This document shows, one piece after another, positions 12,121-21,603 of a stretch of 64,000 bases of DNA (positions are counted from its first letter, which is position 1; each line of letters opens with the position of its first letter). Both the position numbers and the translations under genes were made by a program. This stretch comes from Actinostola sp. cb2023 (taxonomy: Eukaryota; Cnidaria; Anthozoa; Actiniaria; Actinostolidae): NCBI GenBank assembly GCA_033675265.1, contig JAUJYZ010000412.1, positions 310,001 to 374,000 of the forward strand, read 5' to 3'. Below the pieces are notes generated by a model. It searched no databases. It was not told the origin of the DNA and was given only the letters and a program-made list of their open reading frames with translations.

Positions 12121-12630
12121 TCTGATTCTAATTAGGATCTCATCTGAAACATATCATAGCAATGTTTAACGTTTGATAAGATATACATATCTGATTCTAA
12201 TTAGGATCTCATCTGAAACATATCATAGTAATGTTTAAAGTTTATTATTTGATAATATATACATGATATCTGATTGTAATTAGGATCTCATCTGAAACGT
12301 ATCATAGCAATGTTCAAGTTTATTATTTGATAAGATATACATGATATATGATTCTAATTAGGATCTCATCTGAAACGTATCATAGCAATTGTTTAAAGTT
12401 TATTATTTGATAAGATATACATGATATCTGATTCTAATTAGGATCTCATCTGAAACGTATCATAGCAATGTTCAAGTTTATTATTTGATAAGATATACAT
12501 GATATATGATTCTAATTAGGATCTCATCTGAAACGTATCATAGCAATTGTTTAAAGTTTATTATTTGATAAGATATACATGATATATGATTCTAATTAGG
12601 ATCTCATCTGAAACGTATCATAAAAATGCT
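12121..12630 (+). repeat. tandem repeat, unit about 78 bp
   Basis: Six to seven copies of a unit containing CTAATTAGGATCTCATCTGA and ATAGCAATGTTTAAAG, ending ATAAGATATACATGATATC. The unit includes the last coding bases of the PHD gene, so the array grew out of its 3' end. Confidence 0.85.
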
Positions 12631-12639
12631 GAAATGAAT

Positions 12640-13360
12640 TAAAGTTTATGGATTCAAAAGCAGCTTTTGGGGTTATAAACATTTCATCATTTAATGTAAC
12701 CCCTAGGGTAGGGGTATTTGACACCAGCACTTGTCCCCTGGGCAGGGAATTTGACATGAAATGGGGTAAAATGGGTATGCTCGCCCCCCCCCCTAAAATG
12801 GGTATGTATGCCCCCCCCCCCCCCCCCTCACCCTGGTGCTAAACATTGACATGTGCATTAGCAGAGAGAATGAAAACGACCGTTCTATCCTCCATAGCAC
12901 CAAGTACCGTTTCTGCATAGCTCAGATCTTTGAGAAGATGGAAGCAGTTTACAGACAGGCACAGTACTCTGAAATATTTCCCTGCTGAACCTTCACACGT
13001 AGCATTATATTTACAAGATGGAACTTTCTAGCCTGACGGCTAGAAAGACATCAACTCTGACGGCTCATGCACTAACTGCAAGTTATGCCACAATTAAACT
13101 TAATGATAATCAATAATTAAAACATATGTACTTATTTCATCACCATTTCAGCTTTATATCTATACACATGTTACAATTTCTATAATTTTATTTAATTCAT
13201 ATTTATATTATATATATACATATACATCTATATATTTCCTTTTCATATATTTATTTGTAAATGTAATTATGTTTAAATTAAGTGTCCCCGATGAGTGTAC
13301 CACTTGTGGTAAGCTAGAAGTTTTGACACATTAATAAAGTTTATGTATGTAACATCTAAT
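12640..13360. other. no gene; poly-C tracts and short hairpin
   Basis: Holds a degenerate repeat (GGTAGGGGTATTTGACACC) with C runs at 12783-12792 and 12811-12828, and a short hairpin at about 13028-13046 (TTTCTAGCC...GGCTAGAAA). An AT-rich stretch follows. No coding region is recognisable. Confidence 0.4.
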
Positions 13361-14012
13361 GGAATCTACCAAGTCTCATCAATCGTTTGACGCCGTTTTC
13401 TATGCAATTAAATGGGCCCATAACCTATCAGGTCTACCCTCCCCCACTGATAACATTCTTGTTAATCTCGTCAGAGAAGGTACTAAAAGGTCCATCGGAA
13501 CCCGATAAATCAATAGGAAAGAACCGATTAAACTAGAACATTTGAACAAAATCATTGCTAAAGCCAATTTAGACAATGTTCTTGATCTCAGGAATGTATG
13601 CATGTACTGCCTAGCCTTTGCCGCCCTGTTACGTTTTGACGATCTTATTCGTTTCAGCAGAAGTGATCTCATTTTCAATCCAGGTCAATTGTGATAACCA
13701 AGAGTAAGAATGATCAGCTCAGGGAGGGCAACGAAGTCCTTATCAGCGAATCTCCCCTCGCGATTACTCATTCCCGAAGATTGTACAAAATGTATTTTCA
13801 GACCCTTGCTGAAAACAAAGTCAAGTCATCACTTGGTCAACGAAGACCGTCACATCAGCTACACTACATTTAGAGCGAAACTAAAAGTTGACCTGAACGG
13901 AATAGTGGAAGATCCTTCCAGCTACAGTACACACTCACTCAGATCTGGCGGTGCCACCCTAGCGGCTAATTATAGTATTAACGATCGCATCATCCAGAGA
14001 CACGGAAGATAG
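13359..14012 (+). pseudogene. tyrosine recombinase (phage-integrase-like) pseudogene
   Basis: Translations in shifting frames give RKEPIKLEHLNKII, LAFAALLRFDDLIRFS (the R-containing box I region), VITKSKNDQLREGNEVLI, and finally HSLRSGGATLAANYSI (the HxxR box). An in-frame TAA follows IGTR near 13508, and frameshifts lie near 13690 and 13780. No terminal catalytic Tyr region is found after 14012. This family is typical of invertebrate Crypton or DIRS-like elements; which one cannot be told. Non-functional. Confidence 0.8.
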
Positions 14013-14054
14013 AACAATGCGGGTAGTTCATCGCGTCTGTCAAGCCCGAACTTT

Positions 14055-14590
14055 GGCTTCTAGGTCTTTGCAGTGATTCCACTGCATCTTTGCAGTGATT
14101 CCACTGCGGGGCGCTGGCTGCATATCCACAATAAACAGGTTGTTCCTGAACAACTGTGTGTGCGAAGTGCATGATGGTATAGGTGTATATTAGAGCGAGT
14201 GTAGCACACGAGCAGCATTCTAGGCCAGCACCCATCCCTAGCTGTTTTTTTTAGTTTTTTGTTGTTTGTGCAAAACTATTGTATGTTTTTCTATTTTAAT
14301 AGAAAAGACACTGCTTGTCATTTGTCGGAGGTAGACGACTAAGTCTCCACTGTCCGAGTGTTTTGAATAGAGCTTTTAACCTCCAGAAGCATTGTTGCAG
14401 CATGGGTTGGAGACCACGTTTCAATATTTTTTCCCACAGGGTTTGGTTTTTCGTGTCCCGCTCACCAATTGATATTGTATGTAATTATATATATAATTTC
14501 TACGTAGTGTAGGTCTTTGCAGTAATTCCACTGCGGTGCGCTGGCTGCATATCCACAATAAACAGGTTGTTCCTGAACAATTGTGTCGTT
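14055..14590 (+). repeat. direct repeat pair flanking about 350 bp
   Basis: The block TCTTTGCAGTGATTCCACTG ... CGCTGGCTGCATATCCACAA ... GTTGTTCCTGAACAA occurs at 14062-14155 (its first part doubled there) and again at 14512-14585 with few differences. The two copies are in the same orientation. It could be a short terminal direct repeat or a tandem duplication. The sequence between them has no recognised gene. Confidence 0.6.
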
Positions 14591-14625
14591 AATGAGTAGA
14601 GAATACAAAATTATATTTAGGCCTC

Positions 14626-15640
14626 ATGACACACGATGAAACAAGAAAGCGTACGCTCGTTGATAAGCTCTACAATCTCGGATTATCAATATCATATGAC
14701 AGAGTCCTTGAATTATCTACTGACATGGGTAACAGTGTGTGCGCAAGTTTTGAGTGTGAAGGGGTTGTATGCCCTCCAATGCTGGTAAAAGGAGTGTTCA
14801 CAACTGCAACTGTTGATAATATTGACCACAATCCAAGCTCAGTGACTGCTCAAGGTTCTTTCCATGGAACTGGAATATCCCTATTCCAGCATCCAACTGT
14901 TGATAACCCTAGAGAACAATGCGAGGTGGTAACTATAGAAAGCCAGCCTTCAAGTTCAAAGCGTCTTGCTCAACTCACAGATTCCTACACTACCGTGCAG
15001 CCTGTAATCCTTTCCATAAATACACCAGTAGTCCCTCCTCTACAAAGCCCCTTTGCAGTAGCTGCCTTGGAATATAACAGGTTTTCAACAAAGAGTACAA
15101 ATGGCTTGACCGTGTAAGCGACGAGTTGAACAAAGAATCAACAGAAGATATTCAAGATATCTCTTGGGCAGCATTTCATGCCAGCCAGCAGGTAACAGAT
15201 CAAGAGAAGCCGTGGATGATACAATGCTTGTCATCGAACGTTATGTAGCTATTATGTACGACCGCACTACTACTTGTACCCATGTGAATCAAGCAAGAAC
15301 AGACCTCTTTACACGGCAGGGTAGAGATATAGAAGCTACCCCCCCAACAGCAGATGCACTTCTCCAGCACACCAAAAGATCCACGTATCAAGCTGGCCAC
15401 TGCTGGGGAAACTCCATGGTCTCGTATGTCCAACTTCCGTGCCCAAGTGAATGGGGCTGGGTTAGAGGTGCCAATGATACATGGGAACCATTATGGGTTA
15501 CATTACAACAGGCGTCTCAGAGCTGCCGGGAATTACTAAAGTTTGGCTGTAAGAAGGGATGTACCAGAAGATGCAAATGTTCGTGCAGAACTGCCATGCA
15601 CGGCTCTTTGTAATTGCGGTGGTTGTGAAATTATGCTGAA
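14626..15640 (+). pseudogene. Cys-rich (CXC/tesmin-like end) protein pseudogene
   Basis: 14626-15117 reads a block with ISYDRVLELSTDMGNSVC, TTATVDNIDHNPSSVTAQ and SFHGTGISLFQHPT, words I know from a large repeated protein family in corals and fishes without a settled name. It continues out of frame (ELNKESTEDIQDISWAAFHA, near 15125). It ends with CKKGCTRRCKC and, in another frame, ELPCTALCNCGGC, which resembles a CXC (tesmin-like) motif. At least three frameshifts or stops are present, so it is dead. The function is unknown; a mobile-element origin is likely. Confidence 0.6.
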
Positions 15641-17638
15641 TATCAAATGTAAAGAAATAGAAATAGCGCATAGTAATGATCTTCATGTTATATTCAATTC
15701 TTCATTGTATGTTCTAATGAAAAAATGTGATTTCATACTATACACATTTACTGTTAACAATTATAGTTTAGTGTTTGAGATTGCCCACTTGACCTCAAGT
15801 TCAATTCCAAAGTTTTTATTGCAAATGGTCATAAACACACTTTTGTGGCACCACGTTGTTAAAGGGACTGACTTCCTGCATTTGAAATATTTTTATATGG
15901 TCACAATAAAAATATATTATCCAGCCTCGTTTCTGTGTGGAAGACCCATTCAGCAGCTTAAACTTGCTATACTGACAACTGATGAAATAAATTTAAAGAG
16001 GTTATGTAGCTAATATTGTTGTCTATTCTAAGTTCGTGTGTTAGTTTTTGTATTTTCAATGATTTATCTCGTTTCCATGGTGACAATGTATAGAGCCACC
16101 TTAAGGTATCATCCTACCCCATAAACCTCTCAAACCACCGGTTTTGAGATTTTTTGACAATCAAATCAAATAGAATATTATCTATCATCTCCAAAAAACA
16201 GAATTTAAAAATATTTTTTTCCTACAAAGTTAGAATCAAAAAACGAATTTTGGATTTCATATGAAGAGAAAAGTTGTTGACAAGCAAGCTGTCAACAGCA
16301 CTCACGTCTATGATAATTGAACGGACATACCAACCTTAACTACGTACTGACCAGCGTCAAAACGAACACATGAACAAAGAACAAATGTGTACTGGCATTG
16401 TACGTAATTTCCCGCAAGCGTGAAATGATTAGGCAACAAGCACGAGGACATTGTGTGACTGGAAAACTGATACTCTGGCACTATCTGGCCACTATCTGGT
16501 CACCATCTGTCAGTGAGTAATTAGATCCCATTGTCATGGAATGGACTAATCTACTTATGTAAACAGAGGCAGATTGACCTTCTTTCGGCTTTTTCTCAAA
16601 AGACGAAATGCCAATAAATAGGCTCACATTTGGAGTTCCTGGACAAAGGAATTTTATCGGATTTATTTGAAACTTCGCAAAGTCCATGACTGATAATTGA
16701 TCTTCAAAACTGTGTCTCCGATTTTTGGTATTTTATATCTTTCAAAAGTTGTGCTTTGATATAAACAGAAGTTACTAGTTATGACAGTACTCAAACTTTG
16801 AAACCGGATAATTAAAGAATGGAGCAATATATCAAAAATCGGAGACACAGTTTTGACAAGTGATATCTACTAAGCTCATTGAGGTGTTTATCTTCGACGG
16901 CCGACGAATTTTGGCTGTCAAGGAACTTATTTTCTCTGCATAGGTGAAATTTCGGTTTTGAAGGAATATTTCACTAACAGTTATTTCTTTCTTAAAAAAT
17001 CATCTTTCTTAAGATTCTATGTTTATTAAGCTATAAGAAAATGTATACTTTGTTGGAGTTAAAATTCTCTGTAGCAAATTTGGTGTTTGTTTCCACAAAT
17101 CTCACAATTACCATGGTTACGATGTATAGAGCCACCTTAAAACTGCTGTAATTGCAATTGTGGGATATATTCTGAGAGGGTCCATATCTAATATTGTTCT
17201 ATAGGTGATTCTCAAACTCTGCACCAAATGTGGTGCTTTTGCCATAAATCAAGGTAATTGGGATGGAGGTCTATAAGCCATTTAGAGCATTCGCGTCCGT
17301 GTTGTATCGCCTACAGCTCGGATACATATCTACCGATACAACACGGCCACTCATGCAGTAACTATCACGTATGATTGTTTATTATAATGGCTGCTTGGAT
17401 CACTGTCTGTGTTTTGTAATAGATCTGTAGGCAACAGTCAGTAACTGTGACATCAGGCTGAGAAGCACATAATAAATTATGGCAAATGCACACTTTGTCA
17501 CCAAATTAGTTGTAATCAAATTGTATCATGATTTTTGTAAGGACCAAATTATATAACAGCTGAACTACCAAAGATGTCTGTCAATATTAATTAAAGTGCT
17601 TACTGCTTTATAAAAATAATGTTGTGTTTGTTTTTCAG
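15641..17638. other. no gene; diverged repeats and inverted repeats
   Basis: An imperfect 30-bp direct repeat (CCATGGTGACAATGTATAGA at about 16076, CCATGGTTACGATGTATAGA at about 17112) brackets about 1 kb. Within it, CTGTGTCTCCGATTTTTG at about 16710 is the inverse of a word near 16836-16852. Parts of 16280-16690 resemble 45740-46170. A weak hairpin, GTTGTATCG...CGATACAAC, lies at about 17302-17341. No coding region is recognised. Confidence 0.4.
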
Positions 17639-18275
17639 GTTTAAAGGCATTCGATATGATTTAATATGCATTCTGGATGGAGAAATGAGCTCTCTCTGCC
17701 TTTGTGCTTTACATTGTGAAATGCGGAACACCGAGCAGTTATTGAAGAATGTTGGACTATGGGCACACAAATGTTGGTTCGCTGAAAGAATGCAATGAAA
17801 AGCTAGCAGAGTATGGCCCAGAAAACATCACCTACTCACGTATTTCTGTAAAAACAAAACCTGGACAGCACACAGCAGTGGAGCGGTATAACATCTCTGT
17901 TTGATCATTTTCAGGTTAGTTACTATATATAAAAAAATGATGATGTGAACTACTTCCATCCAATACTTTTCTTCTACAAAACAAGATCATGCTGATAATT
18001 TCAGTATCATTGAATTCCACTGTAAATACAAACATAAAGGTTATTGTATTGTAGTTTTATTGCATTATATTACAATAATGCCAAATGTTCATTGATCATT
18101 AATTTTAATCCTTGCCCTTCTAGGAAGTACTGAACGTCAAATACTGAATGACATCGAGGCAATTGTTGACAAGTCCTTGCCTCTGAAGAAAATGGAATCT
18201 CATTTTAATTCCGATGGTGGAGCAACAAAATAATATATTCTAAAGAAAATTATCTTCTGCAATGATCGTCAGAAG
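17639..18275 (+). pseudogene. two-exon fragment of an unidentified repeated gene
   Basis: Exon 17639-17914 encodes a block with ILDGEMSSLCLCALHCEMRN and GSLKECNEKLAEYGPENI; exon 18124-18275 continues with STERQILNDIEAIVDKSLPL. The junction is phase 1 with GT/AG borders and joins a plausible frame (SFS-G-STERQ). A frameshift near 17783, a TGA near 17903 and a TAA near 18231 break it. The donor at 18276 implies further exons that I cannot find. I do not recognise a named domain. The style suggests a gene carried by a mobile element. Confidence 0.5.
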
Positions 18276-19128
18276 GTATGCCATTTAAAATCTATGGTAC
18301 ATACACATGCACATGTGGACATTATTGAATGTTACTTATAATTATTACAATTTTCATACATTGTACAAATTTTCATCTTCTGGTTGGTTGATTTGTACCA
18401 CGTGACGTGTGGTTATGACGTGACAACCGTGGCGACGTCATTAGGGACTTTAAGATTCGACGACTACGGACTACGACTACGGTTGGACGAGGTACTAGGG
18501 TACGTGTTATGCATGTATGGAAACAACACCTCAACATATTTCCAGCTACAGCCACCAACACTTGATAACTATTTTGTGTAATCTCCCTTCCAACCCCCTC
18601 CCCCTCCCCCACCCTCAGTGGGGTAAATTATAAGCCATTGTGGGGGTCAAAGCAATAATTTTCTTGAGAATTGAAAACTTTTCTCTCATTTTTTTAACTG
18701 ACTTGAATCTGGGCACAACCTAGCCTACAACATAAATAAATGTAGTTACATTAAAGTACAAACACTAAAATCCTTAAACATAAAGACATGTAAGTATTAT
18801 TTAGTACTAAATATTGCTATTTCTATTGTTTAGATGCTATTTAGTATTCACAAAAAGCAAGTACTATATATGTTAAATAGTGCTACTGAATTGGCACTAA
18901 TTAGTACTTAATTATAGTCTGAGTGATTCCAATAAACCTGGGTACTACTAATATTAGTTGAATATTAGATGCATTGAAGTAAACAAATACATACATATAT
19001 ATGTTGACTAGTATTTCATGATGTAGCAAACCATTTCAAATTGATTGAATACCAGAAGAACATAATAATTGGAATGCGTGTAGTGCCGGGGAAGCAATAC
19101 ATTATTAGTGCCTTGATACCTGCCTATA

Positions 19129-19269
19129 GAGTGATTCCAATAAACCTGGGAACTACTAATTAGCTGTCAGTGTTTATTAGAAGCAAAGAAACAAAAGAAA
19201 ACAAAAGAGTGAGTGTCTAATAGTGTGTATTGGTGTAGTTAGTAATGCCCAGGTTTATTGGAATCACTC
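19129..19269. mobile_element. 141-bp mariner-like MITE
   Basis: The ends GAGTGATTCCAATAAACC and GGTTTATTGGAATCACTC are perfect inverted repeats, flanked by TA on both sides. A partial copy of one end is at about 18940-18960, and an end-less relative is at 6517. No coding region. Confidence 0.75.
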
Positions 19270-19558
19270 TATGGAAACAGTACTTCAGACTTCTTTCATC
19301 TTTTTCCCTAAACACTACAAACTTACAATTCAGTTTCAGGAACGAACATATTTTAATGTTTATAAATCCAAATGGGGCCTTAACACTAACACTTTAATGT
19401 GTTTAAACACAACATATCTCATTCATAATAATTAATTTATAAAGAATACATGAAAGAAAAGTAGAAGAATCTGTATAATTAACATGTATATATGAACAAA
19501 AACTATGATACACTGTTTACTTGAAACAGTTATTTTGACATTTTTGCCAACAAAGTAA

Positions 19559-19637
19559 GAGATAAATACCGAGAACGGAGGCAATAAGCCATATAAATCT
19601 TTTATAGGCTTATTGCCGACGTTCGAGGTATTTATCT
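19559..19637. repeat. imperfect hairpin
   Basis: AGATAAATACCGAGAACGGA and GGCAATAAGCC face GGCTTATTGCCGACGTTCGA and GGTATTTATCT. It lies in the Harbinger-like element 3' of the SANT gene. A wider inverted pair encloses the next hairpin (TTAGTTTAAATTTGACA at 19640, reverse complement ending 19924). Confidence 0.65.
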
Positions 19638-19755
19638 GACTTAGTTTAAATTTGACAAGGTTTTCGCACGAAGCAATCTGAGGCATTTTCTGGTATTTTT
19701 TGGAGTGTTATTTAGCACGAATACTATATGAATAGCATGAAGAATAGCATTTAAG

Positions 19756-19838
19756 TGCTCATTATGAATTCACCGGGATGTATTCATATACAACCCAGGG
19801 CTGTATATGGATACATCCCGGTGAATTCATAATGAGCA
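19756..19838. repeat. long perfect-stem hairpin
   Basis: TGCTCATTATGAATTCACCG and GGATGTATTC are followed by a short loop and a nearly exact reverse complement ending AATGAGCA. It lies just beyond the 3' end of the SANT/Myb gene and may be a nested small MITE or act in transcript ending. Confidence 0.7.
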
Positions 19839-19921
19839 ATTCAATTCAATTCTATTGTTCAACCGGTCAATACCGGAGATAAAGCCCTATGAATAACAAA
19901 GAAAACCGTGTCAAATTTAAA

Positions 19922-20421
19922 CTAAGCAATGATTTGGCTCTGCATCTCCATCTGTTGTTGTATCTGTTGCTGTTGTTGTTGTTGTTGTGCACCCACTTGC
20001 CTTTGTTGTTGCATAATGAGATCCTGTACTTGCTCTTGTCTTTTCACTTCCAGTTCTAGTCTTTTCTGCTCCATGTTGTACTGTTCTTTCTTGTTTTCCA
20101 TCTCTTGTTTTCGTAATTCATATTCACCAGCATATCTCTTCTGAATATAATCCAGTGCTTCTTCTTCCTTCCTTTTCTTTCCTCAGAGACACTAGAGCAC
20201 GATGACTCTTCAGAATCGCTTTTATCCTCTGATATATCCTCCGCTTCACCTCTGTTTTTCGACTGACGCCAAGTTTTCATAGCCTTTTCTCTGACAGACA
20301 TTGCCTTTGCTCTTTCATTGTTTTCCTTTGCTGATGAAGACTTGAGACTTGGTATGTTTACCACCATTGGATGGTATCATTTCTCTTATTTCTTCGAGAA
20401 GTATTTCTGTCTCGTTGAGGT

Positions 20422-20459
<38 letters not shown>

Positions 20460-20652
20460 GTATCTTTGCCGTAAAGTCATTCAAAAGTTTATTAAATCTA
20501 TCTCGGACTGAGCGTTGATCTCTTAGTGAATCTGTGAAACCCATATATGTTTTGAGAGTATTGGCAATTTCAGACCATTTAATACCAGCTTCTTTTGAGC
20601 CCACCCTTTCTAGATAAGGCTCCTGCATGCGTACTTCTCTGAGAAGTTGCAT
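19922..20652 (-). pseudogene. SANT/Myb-like Harbinger accessory protein, disrupted
   Basis: Read on the minus strand: a trihelix/Myb-like DNA-binding segment (IKWSEIANTLKTYMGF, RSVRDRFNKLLNDF), then a G/C homopolymer coding for prolines (20421-20456), an acidic EILLEEIREMIPSN patch, AKAMSVREKAMKTWRQSK, an acidic Ser-rich linker, and a C-terminal coiled coil (RLELEVKRQEQVQDLIMQ) with a poly-Gln run and stop at 19922. In Harbinger elements this protein helps the transposase bind DNA and enter the nucleus. At least two frame changes, one at the homopolymer, break it. Confidence 0.75.
20421..20456. repeat. poly-G microsatellite
   Basis: A run of about 36 G on the plus strand inside the SANT/Myb gene, read there as proline codons. 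Its length makes the local assembly unreliable. Confidence 0.8.
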
Positions 20653-21603
20653 ATCTTTAGTATCATCCCATCTGAATGTACCACTATAAATATAATTTCA
20701 GTCTCAATATTTTTTATAGAGTCCAGTAAAATCACAAACAATTTCAATGCACATTTATACTTTTGATATCCTCAACGTCTTCACATACAAATACATGCAC
20801 AAATAAAGAATGGATAGCTTCAGAATTAATAGAATAATATTGATATTTTAATTTAACAAAACCTTAAGCTTACTTATTTCTCTGTATACTTGATGATGTA
20901 CATGTGCTTGAGGATGATGGTATCTTTGCACTTTAAACGTGTTTAAAAGGAGAACAAAGATTACTTTCAGAAGTCAAACTAACATATCAAGAGTTTTGTT
21001 TATTTACTCACCCATTAATTGTAAAAGCAGTCATTGCGGTTTAATAAGCTGAATCAGGAAATATAAAGGTGTAATTAGCTGGCATGTGATTTCAATGGAG
21101 GGCTGTGTTTACAAGCAAAGTGATAAATCTTTCATTGTATAGTAAACACATGCTAAAATACGTTCAAATTAATACAAATTTGAACTTTTACAATACAAAT
21201 ACAATTGTCCTTCATAAAACATAAAAACGAGCAGGAATACCTGCTTAAAAACAGCACGTTTTAGCGCCTACGTAAAACATGGCGATTACTTACCGTCGTG
21301 AGGATGACTACGGTGGTCAAGACGTGAACATGTGTCTCGTCCCAGTCCATTTCCGGTACTCGTCCGTAGTCGTAGTCCGTAGTCCGTAGTCGTCGAATCT
21401 TAAAGTCCCTATTATCGTGGTGTAAAAGCAGTGGTGTAAATTCTTTAGTATACACGCTATGCAATAAGAGCGGGAATGGAAACTAAGTTGCATGAAAGCG
21501 AGGCCGCAAAGGCCTCAACTCGTAATCGTAAGTTGAATTGTATCGTAAACATTGTTGATGTGTCAGAATTTCGTAGAAAAATATCGTTTTGCTTTACTTC
21601 TCA

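Larger units (their letters stand above)
7531..12124 (+). pseudogene. large RNase-H-like/PHD-finger protein (transposase candidate), degenerate
   Basis: Coding blocks run 7531-8297, 8298-8975, about 8980-9261, 11603-11742 and 11865-12124. Frameshifts lie near 8297 and 8980; introns are 9262-11602 (holding elements B and A2) and 11743-11864. Block 1 is charged, with a basic KRKRSKRVGRILKNFPD segment. Block 2 contains CIRVDGGNDEGPGHLEV and RVELQNGCLAQGHTHLF, spaced as acidic motifs might be in an RNase H-like transposase, plus Cys pairs. The last exon has a PHD-like finger: CSTC, then DWIEC, PKCKTWHHQYC. I recognise the family as repeated, unnamed PHD-containing invertebrate proteins. A transposase role is inference. 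The partner gene is the divergent RecQ helicase. Confidence 0.6.
18443..21410. mobile_element. PIF/Harbinger-like TIR element
   Basis: The ends are AGGGACTTTAAGATTCGACG and its reverse complement, with further arm matches (ACTACGGACTACGACTACGG). ATT flanks both sides (18440-18442, 21411-21413), a 3-bp target duplication as expected for Harbinger. It carries a SANT/Myb-like gene on the minus strand, the usual Harbinger accessory gene, but no transposase is visible, so it is non-autonomous or deleted. It contains smaller hairpins and a MITE. Confidence 0.75.

Noticed and set aside
15543..16013. 156-codon frame after the Cys-rich pseudogene
   Set aside because: Only its first residues continue the dead gene; the rest is AT-rich without similarity.
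16074..17139. Solo LTR or LTR retrotransposon between 30-bp direct repeats
   Set aside because: The repeats are short and diverged, with no TG..CA ends, primer site or polyprotein.
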